Source: Desulfurobacteriaceae bacterium (GTDB lineage: Bacteria; Aquificota; Aquificia; Desulfurobacteriales; Desulfurobacteriaceae). From it: a DNA stretch of 64,000 nt. Below, piece by piece: positions 52,323-61,779 of this stretch; position 1 is the first letter of the stretch; every line of letters starts with the position of its first letter. Location of the stretch: assembly GCA_026987115.1 (NCBI GenBank), contig JALSNF010000045.1:1-64000 (forward strand), written 5' to 3'. The notes under the pieces were generated by a model. It ran no database searches. It was given only the letters and a program-made list of their open reading frames with translations, and was not told where the DNA came from. The position numbers were made by a program, and so were the translations under genes.

Positions 52323-52325
52323 AAA

Positions 52326-53039
52326 ATGAAGAAGATAATAGGAGCTCTTTCTATAGCAGTTATTGCCGGTTTAGGAGTTGCCCAAGGATGCCCTAATCCA
52401 ACAGATAAATTTGTCCTTTATTCGCCTGACTTTGCCTTCTATCCAGAATCATTAATAAATGCCTACAAAGCAGCACTTCAAGAAAACAAGGAGCTTACCG
52501 AAAAGCTGAAGAAGTGCCAGGAAGAACTTTCCCTTCTTAAAGCTAAAGAGGCTGAGCTGAAAGAAAGGTTTGGAACTCTCTCTTCAGAAGTTCAAAGATT
52601 AAGGCAACAGATAGCCGAGCTTGAGGCATTACAGAAGAAGCTTGAACAGCTTAAAGCTCAAGCTCAAGGGAAACTGTCAAAGTGCGAAGAGATGCTGAGA
52701 AGGTGGAAGACACTACCTAAGAGGTACACAGTTAAAAGAGGAGACAGCCTCTGGAAGATATCTTCAAAGGACTACATTTACGGGGACCCGTGGCAGTGGC
52801 CTTTAATTTACAAGGCAAACAGGGACAAGATAAAGAACCCCCACCTTATCTATCCTAAACAAGAGCTTAAGATACCTAGGGATATTACTTGTAAAGACAT
52901 AATAGAAGCAAGAAAGGAAGCTTTAAGAACACCGCCTCCTCCTGGAGTTAAACCTAGAAAAGTAGGACCGGTTAAAGCTGAGGACGTTCCTAAAACTGCT
53001 ACAGACTACTTCCTCTGTAAGTGCAAGTGTAAGAAGTAG
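52326..53039 (+). CDS. Secreted coiled-coil protein with LysM domain
   Basis: 237 residues with a signal peptide (about 1-20). A coiled coil (about 48-120) is followed by a LysM domain, [13 protein letters not shown]...[11 protein letters not shown], at about 136-187, which binds peptidoglycan glycans. The tail ends LCKCKCKK, a run of cysteines that might bind metal or form disulfides. The preceding gene also encodes a secreted coiled-coil protein, so they may associate. It is likely a peptidoglycan-anchored periplasmic structural protein. Confidence 0.85.
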   Translation: MKKIIGALSIAVIAGLGVAQGCPNPTDKFVLYSPDFAFYPESLINAYKAALQENKELTEKLKKCQEELSLLKAKEAELKERFGTLSSEVQRLRQQIAELEALQKKLEQLKAQAQGKLSKCEEMLRRWKTLPKRYTVKRGDSLWKISSKDYIYGDPWQWPLIYKANRDKIKNPHLIYPKQELKIPRDITCKDIIEARKEALRTPPPPGVKPRKVGPVKAEDVPKTATDYFLCKCKCKK

Positions 53040-53059
53040 TCTTTGCTAAAGGGGGAGAG

Positions 53060-53389
53060 GTGAAGGTAAAGGAAAGCCACGAATTAAGGATACAAAAGGT
53101 CGTTACGAAGTTAGGAGTAGAACTTTGGAGGATAGTTGTAAGTCCCAACCACTTCTTCTTGGAGCAGAATCCGGAAAAGCCAAGTAAGTACGGGATTGCA
53201 TACAAGCAGATAAAGGAAATTTACCCGGACTTTTATATGTTCTGGGAAATTAAGAACGATGACTATACAGGAAGATTACTAACTGGTACTTTCCTTAATA
53301 AAGACGAGATAGATAAGTTTATTGACTCTATTCTTAAAAACGAGAACTACAAAAATTATGAAGACGTTAAGGATGAGATTGTAAAGTAG
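53060..53389 (+). CDS. Unknown protein, 109 aa
   Basis: 109 residues, start GTG with GGGGGAGAG upstream. It has a mixed alpha/beta pattern and no signal peptide: KESHELRIQKVVTKLGVELWRIVV, then YGIAYKQIKEIYPDFYMFWEIKNDDYTGRLL, then a charged C-terminal helix. Nothing in it is recognised. It is the last gene before the terminator at 53383-53406, which its stop overlaps, and it faces selA. Being in the same run as the LysM gene does not by itself say what it does. Confidence 0.65.
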   Translation: MKVKESHELRIQKVVTKLGVELWRIVVSPNHFFLEQNPEKPSKYGIAYKQIKEIYPDFYMFWEIKNDDYTGRLLTGTFLNKDEIDKFIDSILKNENYKNYEDVKDEIVK

Positions 53390-53412
53390 GGGGTTCTCCC
53401 TACTTTCCTTTT
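53383..53412. terminator. Bidirectional intrinsic terminator
   Basis: Perfect 9-bp stem AAAGTAGGG (53383-53391) / CCCTACTTT (53398-53406) with loop GGTTCT, followed by CCTTTTTTCT. The A-run at its 5' side gives it function in both directions, separating the LysM transcript from the convergent nuo-selA operon. Confidence 0.8.
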
Positions 53413-53428
53413 TTCTAGAATAAATCCT

Positions 53429-54805
53429 TTAAATCCTTAATAAACCTTCAACAATAAAGGGTATTTCATCCTCAAATACTGTAAGCATGTCAAGAAGGTA
53501 TCTATCTTCCTTTATCCTGCCAATTACGGGAACTTTCAGTGAACGCATCCTCTCATCTATCTCTTCTGAACTTAAACCTTTAACCTCAACAGAAACACAG
53601 TAGGTAGGGAGTTTTTGGAGAGGAAGGGCTCCTCCTCCAACCTCTGCTTCATCTTCAACCAGAAAAGCCTTTCCTTCAAATTTTTTTAGTTCTAACTCTT
53701 TCAAGAGTTCTTTAGCTTTTCTTAAGATTTCATCCTTACTTTGAGACAAAAGGTTCCATACTGGAATTTCTTTAAATACAAGCTCCTTATCCAAGTAGCA
53801 GGTTAAAGTGGCCTCTAGAGCAGCTAAGGTAAGCTTGTCAACTCTGAGAGCCCTGTTTAAGGGATGTCTTTTTATCTTCTCTAAAAACTCTTTCTTACCT
53901 AAGATTATCCCGGCCTGTGAAGCTCCAAGAAGCTTGTCTCCACTAAAAGAGACAACGTCAACTCCGGCTTTTAAAACCTCTTGAACCGTAGGTTCGTAAG
54001 AAAAGCCTAAATTCCTAACGTCTATGAAGCTTCCACTTCCCAAGTCTTCGTAAACGGGGATGCCGTGCTTTCTCCCAAGCTCCACGAGTTCTGAAGTTGA
54101 AACTGAAGAGGTGAAACCTAAAACCTTGTAGTTGCTGGTATGGACTTTAAGGAGAAGTCCCGTGTTCTCGCTTATAGCTCTTTCGTAGTCCCAAAGGTGA
54201 GTTTTATTGGTAGTTCCAACTTCTTTAAGGAGTGCCCCACTTTGGGCCATAACGTCAGGAATCCTAAAAGACCCTCCTATTTCTATTAATTCTCCCCTTG
54301 AAACTATAACTTCTTTACCTTTTGCAAGGGCAGAGAGAACCAAAAGGACAGCTCCCGCATTATTATTTACAATGCAAACATCCTCAGCTCCGGTAAGTTC
54401 CCTTAATATCCACTCTACATTCCTGTACCTTAAACCTCTTTTGCCTTCTTGAAGGTCGTATTCAAGGTTTGAGTAGCCAGATGCAACTTCCTTAATACGT
54501 TCAATTGCTCTTGCTGAAAGGGGAGCTCTCCCTAAGTTGGTATGAAGAACAACTCCAGTTGCGTTTATTACTTTATGGAGTTTGGGTCTAAGGAGCTCTT
54601 CAAGGACTTCTTTAACTTTTTCTTTTAGCACCTCATAGCTTATTTCCTTAACCTCTCCTTGGGATATCCCCTCTCTTATTTCTTTTAAGACCCTGTTTAC
54701 GGCCTCTTTTAAGAAGAAAACGGGATAACCGTCAAGGAGCTTTAAAAGGTCTTGGTCCTTTAAGAACTTATCTACCTTAGGAATTTTCCGGTAAAGCTCC
54801 TTCAC
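53429..54805 (-). CDS. selA: L-seryl-tRNA(Sec) selenium transferase
   Basis: 458 residues, typical for bacterial SelA. The PLP-binding Lys is in SFSGDKLLGASQAGI near 283-297, and LHKVINATGVVLHTNLGRAPLS near 95 is the usual N-terminal motif. It converts Ser-tRNA(Sec) to Sec-tRNA(Sec) with selenophosphate, so the organism should decode UGA as selenocysteine in some genes. GTG start at 54805 directly abuts the nuoN stop, making selA the last gene of the nuo operon. This link is uncommon. Confidence 0.94.
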   Translation of the reverse strand: MKELYRKIPKVDKFLKDQDLLKLLDGYPVFFLKEAVNRVLKEIREGISQGEVKEISYEVLKEKVKEVLEELLRPKLHKVINATGVVLHTNLGRAPLSARAIERIKEVASGYSNLEYDLQEGKRGLRYRNVEWILRELTGAEDVCIVNNNAGAVLLVLSALAKGKEVIVSRGELIEIGGSFRIPDVMAQSGALLKEVGTTNKTHLWDYERAISENTGLLLKVHTSNYKVLGFTSSVSTSELVELGRKHGIPVYEDLGSGSFIDVRNLGFSYEPTVQEVLKAGVDVVSFSGDKLLGASQAGIILGKKEFLEKIKRHPLNRALRVDKLTLAALEATLTCYLDKELVFKEIPVWNLLSQSKDEILRKAKELLKELELKKFEGKAFLVEDEAEVGGGALPLQKLPTYCVSVEVKGLSSEEIDERMRSLKVPVIGRIKEDRYLLDMLTVFEDEIPFIVEGLLRI

Positions 54806-56251
54806 CTACATTACCCCTTTAAGGAAAGAAGCTAAACCTAAAAGTGAAAGCTGAGAGATAAATTCAGGGAAAAGCCCCAGTATAACTAAGAGGAGGGAGG
54901 AAATTACAACTGCAATGTAGCTTGAAAGGCCCAACTCAAGCCTTTCAGCTTTCCCCTCCTTCATAAACGCGTAAACAAGAGGCTTTAGGTAAAAGCCCAA
55001 AGAAATTAGACTGGAAACCATAACTATTAATGCAGGAAGGACTTTTCCAGAATTTACTAAAGAGACTATAACGTAGAATTTAGCCCAAAAACCAAGAAGA
55101 GGAGGAATTCCCGCTAGGGACATAAAAATTACTACAGCAAGCAGGGCAAGAAGAGGTGATGAAGAGTAAAGGTTCATCCAGTCAGAAAGCCTTTCACCTT
55201 TAAAACCTTCTAAGGTAAGAAGGGAGATAAGGCCAAACGCTGCAATCGTCATTAAGGTATATGCAAAAAGGTAAAACAGAAGCGAATATAGGGCAACTGA
55301 GGGAAGGGAAGAAAGGGCTACCAACATAACTCCTGCGTGAGAAATTGAGGAGTAAGCTAACATCCTTTTTAAGTTTTCTTGATTGAGAGCTAAGAGAGCT
55401 CCCCAAAGAGAGCTTACTATACCTATAACCAGAACCACTTCTTGCCACTTGCCAATAAGGGTCAAGAAGACGGGGAAGAAGAGCTTTACCAAGGCTATAA
55501 AAGCAGATATCTTAGTCACGGCTCCCATGTAAAGGGTTATAGGGGTAGGAGCTCCGTGGTAAGCATCTGGAAGCCACCCGTGAAACGGAAAAGCACCTGT
55601 TTTAAATAGAAAGCCAGCCATGACCAAGGAGACGGAAAGGAGTAAAAGTGGAAGGGGAGCCCCTTTAAGAGCCCTTAGAACTTCAGAGTAGAGGGTTCCC
55701 CCTGAAATGCCGTATAAAAGGGCAAATCCGTAAACCAAAACCCCTGCTCCAACAGAACCAACTATAAAGTACTTTAAAGCCGCCTCTTTACCTCTATAGT
55801 CGTCCTTGAAGAGGGCCATTAGAACGTAAGTAGAAATAGACAAAACTTCAAGGGAAACAAAAAGGGTAGTTAGTTCGTTTGCTTCAACCATTAAGAAAGC
55901 ACCTAAAGTGGCAAAGAGAAGCGTATAGTAAAACTCCCCAACATAACGGATTTCAAACTTCTTTATGTAGTCATAACTAATGAGGGAGGTTAAAAGGAGA
56001 GTAAAGAGAATCAAGAGCTGAGAAATGGAAGAAAGTAAGTCTTTTTTTACAAAGCCAAAAAAGGCCTCCTTGGGGACAAAAGGGTTAGTCAAAACTACCA
56101 AGAAAGCTCCCACACAAGCAACCAAAAAGGTAAGAACGGAAAAGAGAGGGTTTTTCTTTCTATCTGGAATAACAAGGTCAATCAGGATAAAGAGCAGAGC
56201 ACTCAAAGCTAAGAAAAGCTCCGGAATAAATAGCTTTAAGTTAATTCCCAT
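54806..56251 (-). CDS. nuoN: NADH-quinone oxidoreductase subunit N
   Basis: 481 residues with 13-14 transmembrane helices of the antiporter-like family. KTGAFPFHGWLPDAYHGAPTPI is the signature of the proton-pumping subunits, with the conserved Lys and His of helices 7-8, and LAYSSISHAGVML and MSLAGIPPLLGFWAKFYV follow. It forms part of the membrane arm of complex I. The start lies close to the nuoM stop. Confidence 0.95.
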   Translation of the reverse strand: MGINLKLFIPELFLALSALLFILIDLVIPDRKKNPLFSVLTFLVACVGAFLVVLTNPFVPKEAFFGFVKKDLLSSISQLLILFTLLLTSLISYDYIKKFEIRYVGEFYYTLLFATLGAFLMVEANELTTLFVSLEVLSISTYVLMALFKDDYRGKEAALKYFIVGSVGAGVLVYGFALLYGISGGTLYSEVLRALKGAPLPLLLLSVSLVMAGFLFKTGAFPFHGWLPDAYHGAPTPITLYMGAVTKISAFIALVKLFFPVFLTLIGKWQEVVLVIGIVSSLWGALLALNQENLKRMLAYSSISHAGVMLVALSSLPSVALYSLLFYLFAYTLMTIAAFGLISLLTLEGFKGERLSDWMNLYSSSPLLALLAVVIFMSLAGIPPLLGFWAKFYVIVSLVNSGKVLPALIVMVSSLISLGFYLKPLVYAFMKEGKAERLELGLSSYIAVVISSLLLVILGLFPEFISQLSLLGLASFLKGVM

Positions 56252-56252
56252 T

Positions 56253-57701
56253 TTAAACTCCCCCTAAAAGGCCGTGAACATAGGCGTGGATAAACTTCAT
56301 TATAAATTCTGGATTAAATCCCCACCATATAACAAGGAATGCTAAGAGAGACAAGCTTAAAAGCTCTCTAAGGTCTAAGTCCTTAAAGAGAAGAACTTTG
56401 GGTTCTAGGAAGAAAACGTTTCTATACATGTAGAGCATGTAGGCAGCTCCGAATATAACGCCTAAAGCCATAAGTGAAGCTACAACCCAAGAGGCCTTAA
56501 AAGCACCTAAAATGGTAAGGAACTCTCCTATAAAGGAGGAAGTTCCAGGAAGACCCACGTTAGCCATTGTAAAGAGCATAGCTAAGGTGGCAAGTTTAGG
56601 GGCAAGAGAGGCCAGCCCTCCCATACGGGAAACCTCCCGTGAATGGAGCCTTTCGTAGATTATCCCTACTACAAAGAAGAGAGCTCCGCTAACGAGCCCG
56701 TGGCTTAGCATCTGAAATATGGCTCCCTCAATTCCTTGAACCGTTAAAGAGAAGAGACCAATCATAACAAAGCCCATGTGGGAAACGGAACTGTAGGCAA
56801 CTATTTTCTTAACGTCCTCCTGAACCAAAGCAACAAGAGCCGTATAAACTATAGCTACAACTCCTAAGGCAAAGATTATAGGAGCGTACATCTTATAGGC
56901 CTGAGGAAAGAGAGGAAGGGAAAACCTTAAAAAGCCGTAAGTTCCCATTTTAAGGAGAACACCTGCAAGTATAACGCTTCCAGGGGTAGGAGCTTCAACG
57001 TGGGCATCGGGAAGCCAAGTGTGGAATGGGAAAACTGGAACTTTAACTGCAAAGGCTATAAAGAAAGCCCAGAAAAGCCACTTCTGAAGTTCAAGGGGCA
57101 GCTTTAAACTTGAAAGCTGAGTAAAGTCAAAAGTAAAGGTTCCCGTTAAGTTTGAGTAATAGATAACCAAAACCACAAGACCTACAAGGAGGAAAATGCT
57201 TCCAGCAAAAGTATAGATAAAGAACTTTAAAGCAGAGTAAATTCTCCTCTCCCCGCCCCAAATACCTATTATTAGGCTCATAGGAATTAACATAGCTTCC
57301 CAGAAGATATAGAAGAGGAGAAGGTCTAAGGAGACAAAAACCCCTATCATTGCAGTTTCTAAAAGGAGAAGTAAGGAGTAAAAGAGCCTTCTCCTCTTAC
57401 TTATGTAGTTCCAAGCTGAGGGAACGGCTACGAAAGTTAACAAGGTAGTCATTATAACCATTACGAGGCTTAAGCCGTCAATTCCTACCTTATACTTTAT
57501 TGAGAAGCTTGGAAGCCAGCTGCCGTAGTCAACAAATTGAAAGCCGACCTTTGAAGGGTCAAATTTTAAAAGGAGAAAGAGAGAGAGGATTAGGGTTAAT
57601 CCTGTTGTAAAGAGGGCTATCCACTTTACCCTTTCCTCGCTTTTGCAAAGGGCAACAACTAGAGCACCCAAAAGGGGCAGAAGAAGTAAAACGCTAACCA
57701 C
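56253..57701 (-). CDS. nuoM: NADH-quinone oxidoreductase subunit M
   Basis: 482 residues and about 14 helices. KVGIDGLSLVMVIMTTLLTF, FFIAFAVKVPVFPFHTWLPDAHVEAPT and IVAYSSVSHMGFVMIGLFSL are the NuoM hallmarks. It is an antiporter-like proton-pumping subunit of complex I and lies between nuoL and nuoN as in most bacteria. Confidence 0.95.
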   Translation of the reverse strand: MVSVLLLLPLLGALVVALCKSEERVKWIALFTTGLTLILSLFLLLKFDPSKVGFQFVDYGSWLPSFSIKYKVGIDGLSLVMVIMTTLLTFVAVPSAWNYISKRRRLFYSLLLLLETAMIGVFVSLDLLLFYIFWEAMLIPMSLIIGIWGGERRIYSALKFFIYTFAGSIFLLVGLVVLVIYYSNLTGTFTFDFTQLSSLKLPLELQKWLFWAFFIAFAVKVPVFPFHTWLPDAHVEAPTPGSVILAGVLLKMGTYGFLRFSLPLFPQAYKMYAPIIFALGVVAIVYTALVALVQEDVKKIVAYSSVSHMGFVMIGLFSLTVQGIEGAIFQMLSHGLVSGALFFVVGIIYERLHSREVSRMGGLASLAPKLATLAMLFTMANVGLPGTSSFIGEFLTILGAFKASWVVASLMALGVIFGAAYMLYMYRNVFFLEPKVLLFKDLDLRELLSLSLLAFLVIWWGFNPEFIMKFIHAYVHGLLGGV

Positions 57702-57712
57702 CTTATCCCCCT

Positions 57713-59578
57713 TTAAACTAGCCAGATAATAGCTACGATAATTAAAACTCCAAAGAGGAAGTATAGAACGTAAGCGTTAACCAGACCTGTTTGGGAAAAC
57801 CTTAAGAACTCTCCGGTAAACTTGGTTATGTAGGCCAAAGCGTTAACAATGCCGTCTATTACATACTTGTCAATAAAGGAAAGGAGCCTTCCAAAAGTAA
57901 AGCCTACTCCTTTAACAAAGAGGAAATAGTAAATCTCGTCAAAGTAGTACTTGTTGTAAACAACAAGGTAAAGGGGACGAATAAGAGGGTTCTCTGTAAT
58001 GATTTGTGGAGAAATCTTTTTCCACAAGTAGAAAAGGGAAGAAATAACAAGACCCAAAAGGGCTAAAGATACCGTTATTAAGGCCAAAGTTAGCTCTAGT
58101 CCGTGGGGGAGCTCTAAAAGGTGATTGGGAACGCTCCTTTTAAGGAAGTCGGTAAACCAGCCCTCTAGGAAACCTGCAAGAACAGAAGGAACCGCAAGAA
58201 CTATAAGGGGAATCGTCATAACAGGTGGAGACTCGTGAAGGTGTCGTCTTTCCCTCTCGCCAAATCTCTCCTCTCCGAAGAAAACCATAAATATTAGCCT
58301 TCCCATGTAAAGGGCAGTTAAGAGAGCTCCCAAAGTTAAAAAGAGCCACCAGAGCTTGTGGCCGTTAGAGAAGGAGGCCATGATAATCTTATCCTTACTG
58401 AAAAAGCCTGCAAGGGGAGGAATTCCTACAAGAGCTAAAGCCCCTATTACGAAAGTTATCGTGGTTATCTTCATATACTTGTAGAGTCCTCCCATCTTTC
58501 TAATGTCTTGCTCACCTTCTAAGGCGTGAATGACGCTACCTGAACCTAGGAAAAGGAGAGCCTTAAAGAAGGCGTGGGTAAACAGGTGAAACATTGCAAA
58601 GACGTAAGCACCCGAGCCTAAAGCCGCAAACATGTAGCCAAGCTGGGAAAGGGTAGAGTAGGCAAGGATTCTCTTTATGTCAAACTGAGTAAGGCCTATA
58701 GTGGCAGCTCCAAAAGCGGTTATCACTCCTATAACGCCGACAACAGGTAAAACGGAGCTCCCGTCGTAAATAGGCCAACACCTTGCAATCATAAAAACTC
58801 CTGCGGCAACCATAGTAGCTGCGTGGATAAGGGCAGAAATAGGAGTGGGACCTTCCATAGCGTCTGCAAGCCAGGTGTGAAGGGGAAACTGGGCAGACTT
58901 ACCTACCGCTCCTCCCAAAAGGAGAAGGGCGATTATGGAAAGGTCTTTCCCTGGAACTTTTGAAACCTGAGAGAAAACTCCGTCAAAGTCTAAGGAGCCA
59001 AAGAGCCAGAACACGGCAACTATCCCTAGAATGAAAAGGAAATCTCCTACCCTGTTCATTAAAAAGGCCTTTATTGCAGCATCGGCAGCCCTTTTCCTCT
59101 TATACCAAAAGCCGATAAGAAGGTAGGACGAAAGGCCTACTGCTTCCCAGCCGAAAAAGAGTTGTAAGAAGTTGGGAGATAGAACCAAGGTTAACATTGA
59201 AAAGGTAAAGAGGCCCAAGTAGGCAAAGAACCTGTCATAACCTGGGTCTCCTTCCATGTAGCCAATTGAGTAAAGGTGAACTAAGAAAGAGATGAAGTTA
59301 ACTACAACCAACATTACGGCCGTAAGGGAATCTACAAAACCCCCAAAGTTGGCACTGAGAGCTCCAGAAACCACCCAGTTAAACCAAGTCTCCCTTAAAA
59401 CCTCTCCTCCTAAAACGCTTAAGAGAACTTTAAAGGAAAGAATGAGGGAAATTCCAACTGCAATTAAGCCAAAGTAGTGGGACCTTTTCTTAAAAGAGGG
59501 AACGTTAAAGAGAGAGCCAAAACCTGCAAGCAGGAAAGAGAAAAGGGGCAAAGAGGCTATCCAGAAAGTAATCCCCAT
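57713..59578 (-). CDS. nuoL: NADH-quinone oxidoreductase subunit L
   Basis: 621 residues, the largest antiporter-like subunit, with about 15-16 helices plus the long amphipathic C-terminal connecting helix. AQFPLHTWLADAMEGPTPISALIHAATMV near 230 is diagnostic, with ILAYSTLSQLGYMFAALG after it. It forms the distal part of the membrane arm and takes part in proton pumping. Confidence 0.95.
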   Translation of the reverse strand: MGITFWIASLPLFSFLLAGFGSLFNVPSFKKRSHYFGLIAVGISLILSFKVLLSVLGGEVLRETWFNWVVSGALSANFGGFVDSLTAVMLVVVNFISFLVHLYSIGYMEGDPGYDRFFAYLGLFTFSMLTLVLSPNFLQLFFGWEAVGLSSYLLIGFWYKRKRAADAAIKAFLMNRVGDFLFILGIVAVFWLFGSLDFDGVFSQVSKVPGKDLSIIALLLLGGAVGKSAQFPLHTWLADAMEGPTPISALIHAATMVAAGVFMIARCWPIYDGSSVLPVVGVIGVITAFGAATIGLTQFDIKRILAYSTLSQLGYMFAALGSGAYVFAMFHLFTHAFFKALLFLGSGSVIHALEGEQDIRKMGGLYKYMKITTITFVIGALALVGIPPLAGFFSKDKIIMASFSNGHKLWWLFLTLGALLTALYMGRLIFMVFFGEERFGERERRHLHESPPVMTIPLIVLAVPSVLAGFLEGWFTDFLKRSVPNHLLELPHGLELTLALITVSLALLGLVISSLFYLWKKISPQIITENPLIRPLYLVVYNKYYFDEIYYFLFVKGVGFTFGRLLSFIDKYVIDGIVNALAYITKFTGEFLRFSQTGLVNAYVLYFLFGVLIIVAIIWLV

Positions 59579-59579
59579 A

Positions 59580-59879
59580 CTACCACCTCAAGAAAGTGTA
59601 GTCTTCAGAGTTAACGCTCTTTTTAAACCTGTAAAGGGAAACAACAATGGCAAGCCCAACGGCAGCTTCAGCTGCTGCAACTGCAAGGACGAAAAAGACA
59701 AAGAGCTCCCCAAAAGGGTTTCCGTGTAGCTTTGAAAAACCAACAAGGAGGACATTTGCACTGTTTAAGATAAGCTCAAGGGAGAAAAAGAGGGAGATTA
59801 AGTTCCTCCTTAGGATAACGCCGAAAAAGCCCAAAGAGAACAGAAAGGCACTTAAGATAAAAAGAGGATAGACGCTCAT
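59580..59879 (-). CDS. nuoK: NADH-quinone oxidoreductase subunit K
   Basis: 99 residues with three helices. FFSLELILNSANVLLVGFSK carries the conserved Glu in helix 2, and FFVLAVAAAEAAVGLAIVVSLYR the Glu in helix 3. It is the MrpC-like subunit of the complex I membrane arm. Its start overlaps the nuoJ stop by 4 bases. Confidence 0.93.
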   Translation of the reverse strand: MSVYPLFILSAFLFSLGFFGVILRRNLISLFFSLELILNSANVLLVGFSKLHGNPFGELFVFFVLAVAAAEAAVGLAIVVSLYRFKKSVNSEDYTFLRW

Positions 59880-60355
59880 TCCTCCCTCCTTGCAACGGCT
59901 ACGGCACCTATAGTAGCAACTAAAAGCAGAACAGAGACCACCTCAAAAGGAAGCAAGAACCTATAAAAGAGGGGACGGGCAAGGTCGCTGGCACCGCTTA
60001 CGTTGCTACTTAAACTCCCTTCCAAAAAGAAGCCAGCGTAGAGGATAATTAGGAAGAGGGCTCCACTTAGAACCCCTCCAGCAAAGAGAAAAGAAAGCCT
60101 TAAAGGCTCAGCCTTCATACTCTTTAGGTCCACAGTTAAAAGGGCAAAAAGGTAAAGAACTATTATAGCTCCACCGTAAACGATAACTTGAACTATCCCT
60201 ATAAACTCTGCTCCAACGGTAAAGTAAACCCCCGCTAAAGAGACAAACGAAGCAAGAAGGGAAACTCCGCCCTTTACAAGGTTCCTGTTTAAAACTGCCA
60301 TCAAGGCAAAGACAGCCGAGAGTAAACCAAAGAAGAAAAAGAAAACCTCCTTCAT
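59876..60355 (-). CDS. nuoJ: NADH-quinone oxidoreductase subunit J
   Basis: 159 residues from the ATG at 60355, which overlaps the nuoI stop by 4 bases and follows GGGAGAGGGAG; an in-frame GTG at 60376 would add seven residues. Five helices; ALMAVLNRNLVKGGVSLLASFVSLAGVYF and EFIGIVQVIVYGGAIIVLYLFALL are the family core. It is part of the proton-coupling region of complex I. Confidence 0.92.
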   Translation of the reverse strand: MKEVFFFFFGLLSAVFALMAVLNRNLVKGGVSLLASFVSLAGVYFTVGAEFIGIVQVIVYGGAIIVLYLFALLTVDLKSMKAEPLRLSFLFAGGVLSGALFLIILYAGFFLEGSLSSNVSGASDLARPLFYRFLLPFEVVSVLLLVATIGAVAVARREE

Positions 60356-60810
60356 CTCTCCCTCTCCCTTTCCCACTTCTGGTAATACCTTCCAAGCTCA
60401 AGAAGGTCCTCCTTGTGGAGAACGAGCTTTTTAATATCATACTGGGAAAACTCGTATATATCAGTCATAACTATTGCGTCTCTGGGACAGGCTTCAACGC
60501 AGAGTCCACAGAAAAGGCACCTGGTTAAGTCCACAGTAAAGTCAACAAGCTCTTTCTCCCCGTTTTCCCCTTCGGTCATCTCCATGTCTATAACGTTGCT
60601 GGGGCACATCTCGGCACAGAGATAGCAAGCTTCGCACCTATAAGAACCGTCAGGATTAAGCTTTAAAGCGTGAATTCCCCTAAACCTCTTCCTCGGAGGG
60701 ACCTTTTCAAAGGGATAGTGAACGGTAACGGTAGGCTTAAACATAGTTTTAAGGGTTATCTTCATTCCCTTTAAAAGGTCAGTAAAGGCCGCTTTCTTTA
60801 AAAGGTTCAT
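60352..60810 (-). CDS. nuoI: NADH-quinone oxidoreductase subunit I (two [4Fe-4S])
   Basis: 152 residues with two CxxCxxCxxxCP motifs: CEACYLCAEMCPSNVI near 61-76 and CLFCGLCVEACPRDAI near 97-112, which hold clusters N6a and N6b. It passes electrons from NuoG towards the quinone site. Its N-terminus is an amphipathic helix (LLKGMKITLKTMF) as in other NuoI. It follows nuoH by 9 bases. Confidence 0.95.
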   Translation of the reverse strand: MNLLKKAAFTDLLKGMKITLKTMFKPTVTVHYPFEKVPPRKRFRGIHALKLNPDGSYRCEACYLCAEMCPSNVIDMEMTEGENGEKELVDFTVDLTRCLFCGLCVEACPRDAIVMTDIYEFSQYDIKKLVLHKEDLLELGRYYQKWERERER

Positions 60811-60819
60811 TCCTTTCTC

Positions 60820-61779
60820 CTAACCTACAACATAAGCTTCTAAAGCAGCGATAAATAGGTTAAGTATTGAAAGTGGAAGGAAAACCTTCCACATTATCTT
60901 GAGCATTTGGTCAAACCTATATCTGGGGAAAGTTGCCCTAAGCCAGAAGGTAAGGAAGACGAAAAAGCCTGCTTTTAGAAGCTGATAGATAACCCCTAGA
61001 ACGGGGAACTTATCCACGAAAGGACCGCTCCAGCCTCCAAAGAAGAGAAGAGAAACTACTAGAGAAAGAACTATAATGTTTATGTACTCACCGAAGAAGA
61101 AGGCAGCAAACCTCATTCCCGAATACTCGGTGTGAAAGCCTCCTACAAGCTCACTTTCACCTTCTGGGAGGTCAAAGGGAGGCCTTCCTACCTCTGCAAC
61201 CATCATAATAAGGAATATGAGGAAAGCCAGCGGTTGATAGAGTATTCCCCAGCCGTGGAGCTCCTGCCACCTTACAATTTCCCTAAAGTCAAAGGAACCA
61301 AAGAGTATAACTACTCCCATAAGGGCAAAGCCCATAGGGAGTTCATATCCCAGAACTTGAGCCGCCGCCCTCATCCCAGCCAGGAACGAGTACTTATCGT
61401 TTGAGGAATAACCAGCAAGGAAGAGAGCGTAAATGGAAATTGCGCTCATTGCCATAACAAACAAAAGTGCAGACTTCATGGGAACTGCGTTTATAAAACC
61501 TATTGGAACTACGCTTGCAGCAAGGAGAGCCGCAAAGACGCTAAAGGAAGGAGCAATCATAAAAAGGAGCCTATCTGCTCCCTTGGGAATTATGTCTTCC
61601 TTGAATATCAGCTTTATAGCGTCTGCAAGTGGTTGGAGTATTCCGTGGGGACCAACGACCATAGGCCCAGGCCTTTGCTGCATATGGCCTAAAACCTTCC
61701 TTTCTAAGTAGGTAATGGGAGGAACGGCAACGAGCATAAGTCCTACTATAAAGAGAAGGCTTAAAAAGTTGTGGCTCAC
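60820..61779 (-). CDS. nuoH: NADH-quinone oxidoreductase subunit H
   Basis: 319 residues with eight helices. ERKVLGHMQQRPGPMVVGPHGILQPLADAIKL at residue 26 on is the classic NuoH segment at the quinone-binding site, with VAEVGRPPFDLPEGESELVGGFHTEYSG later. It links the peripheral and membrane arms of complex I. Its start overlaps the stop of the preceding cyclic-nucleotide-binding-domain gene by 4 bases. Confidence 0.95.
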   Translation of the reverse strand: MSHNFLSLLFIVGLMLVAVPPITYLERKVLGHMQQRPGPMVVGPHGILQPLADAIKLIFKEDIIPKGADRLLFMIAPSFSVFAALLAASVVPIGFINAVPMKSALLFVMAMSAISIYALFLAGYSSNDKYSFLAGMRAAAQVLGYELPMGFALMGVVILFGSFDFREIVRWQELHGWGILYQPLAFLIFLIMMVAEVGRPPFDLPEGESELVGGFHTEYSGMRFAAFFFGEYINIIVLSLVVSLLFFGGWSGPFVDKFPVLGVIYQLLKAGFFVFLTFWLRATFPRYRFDQMLKIMWKVFLPLSILNLFIAALEAYVVG

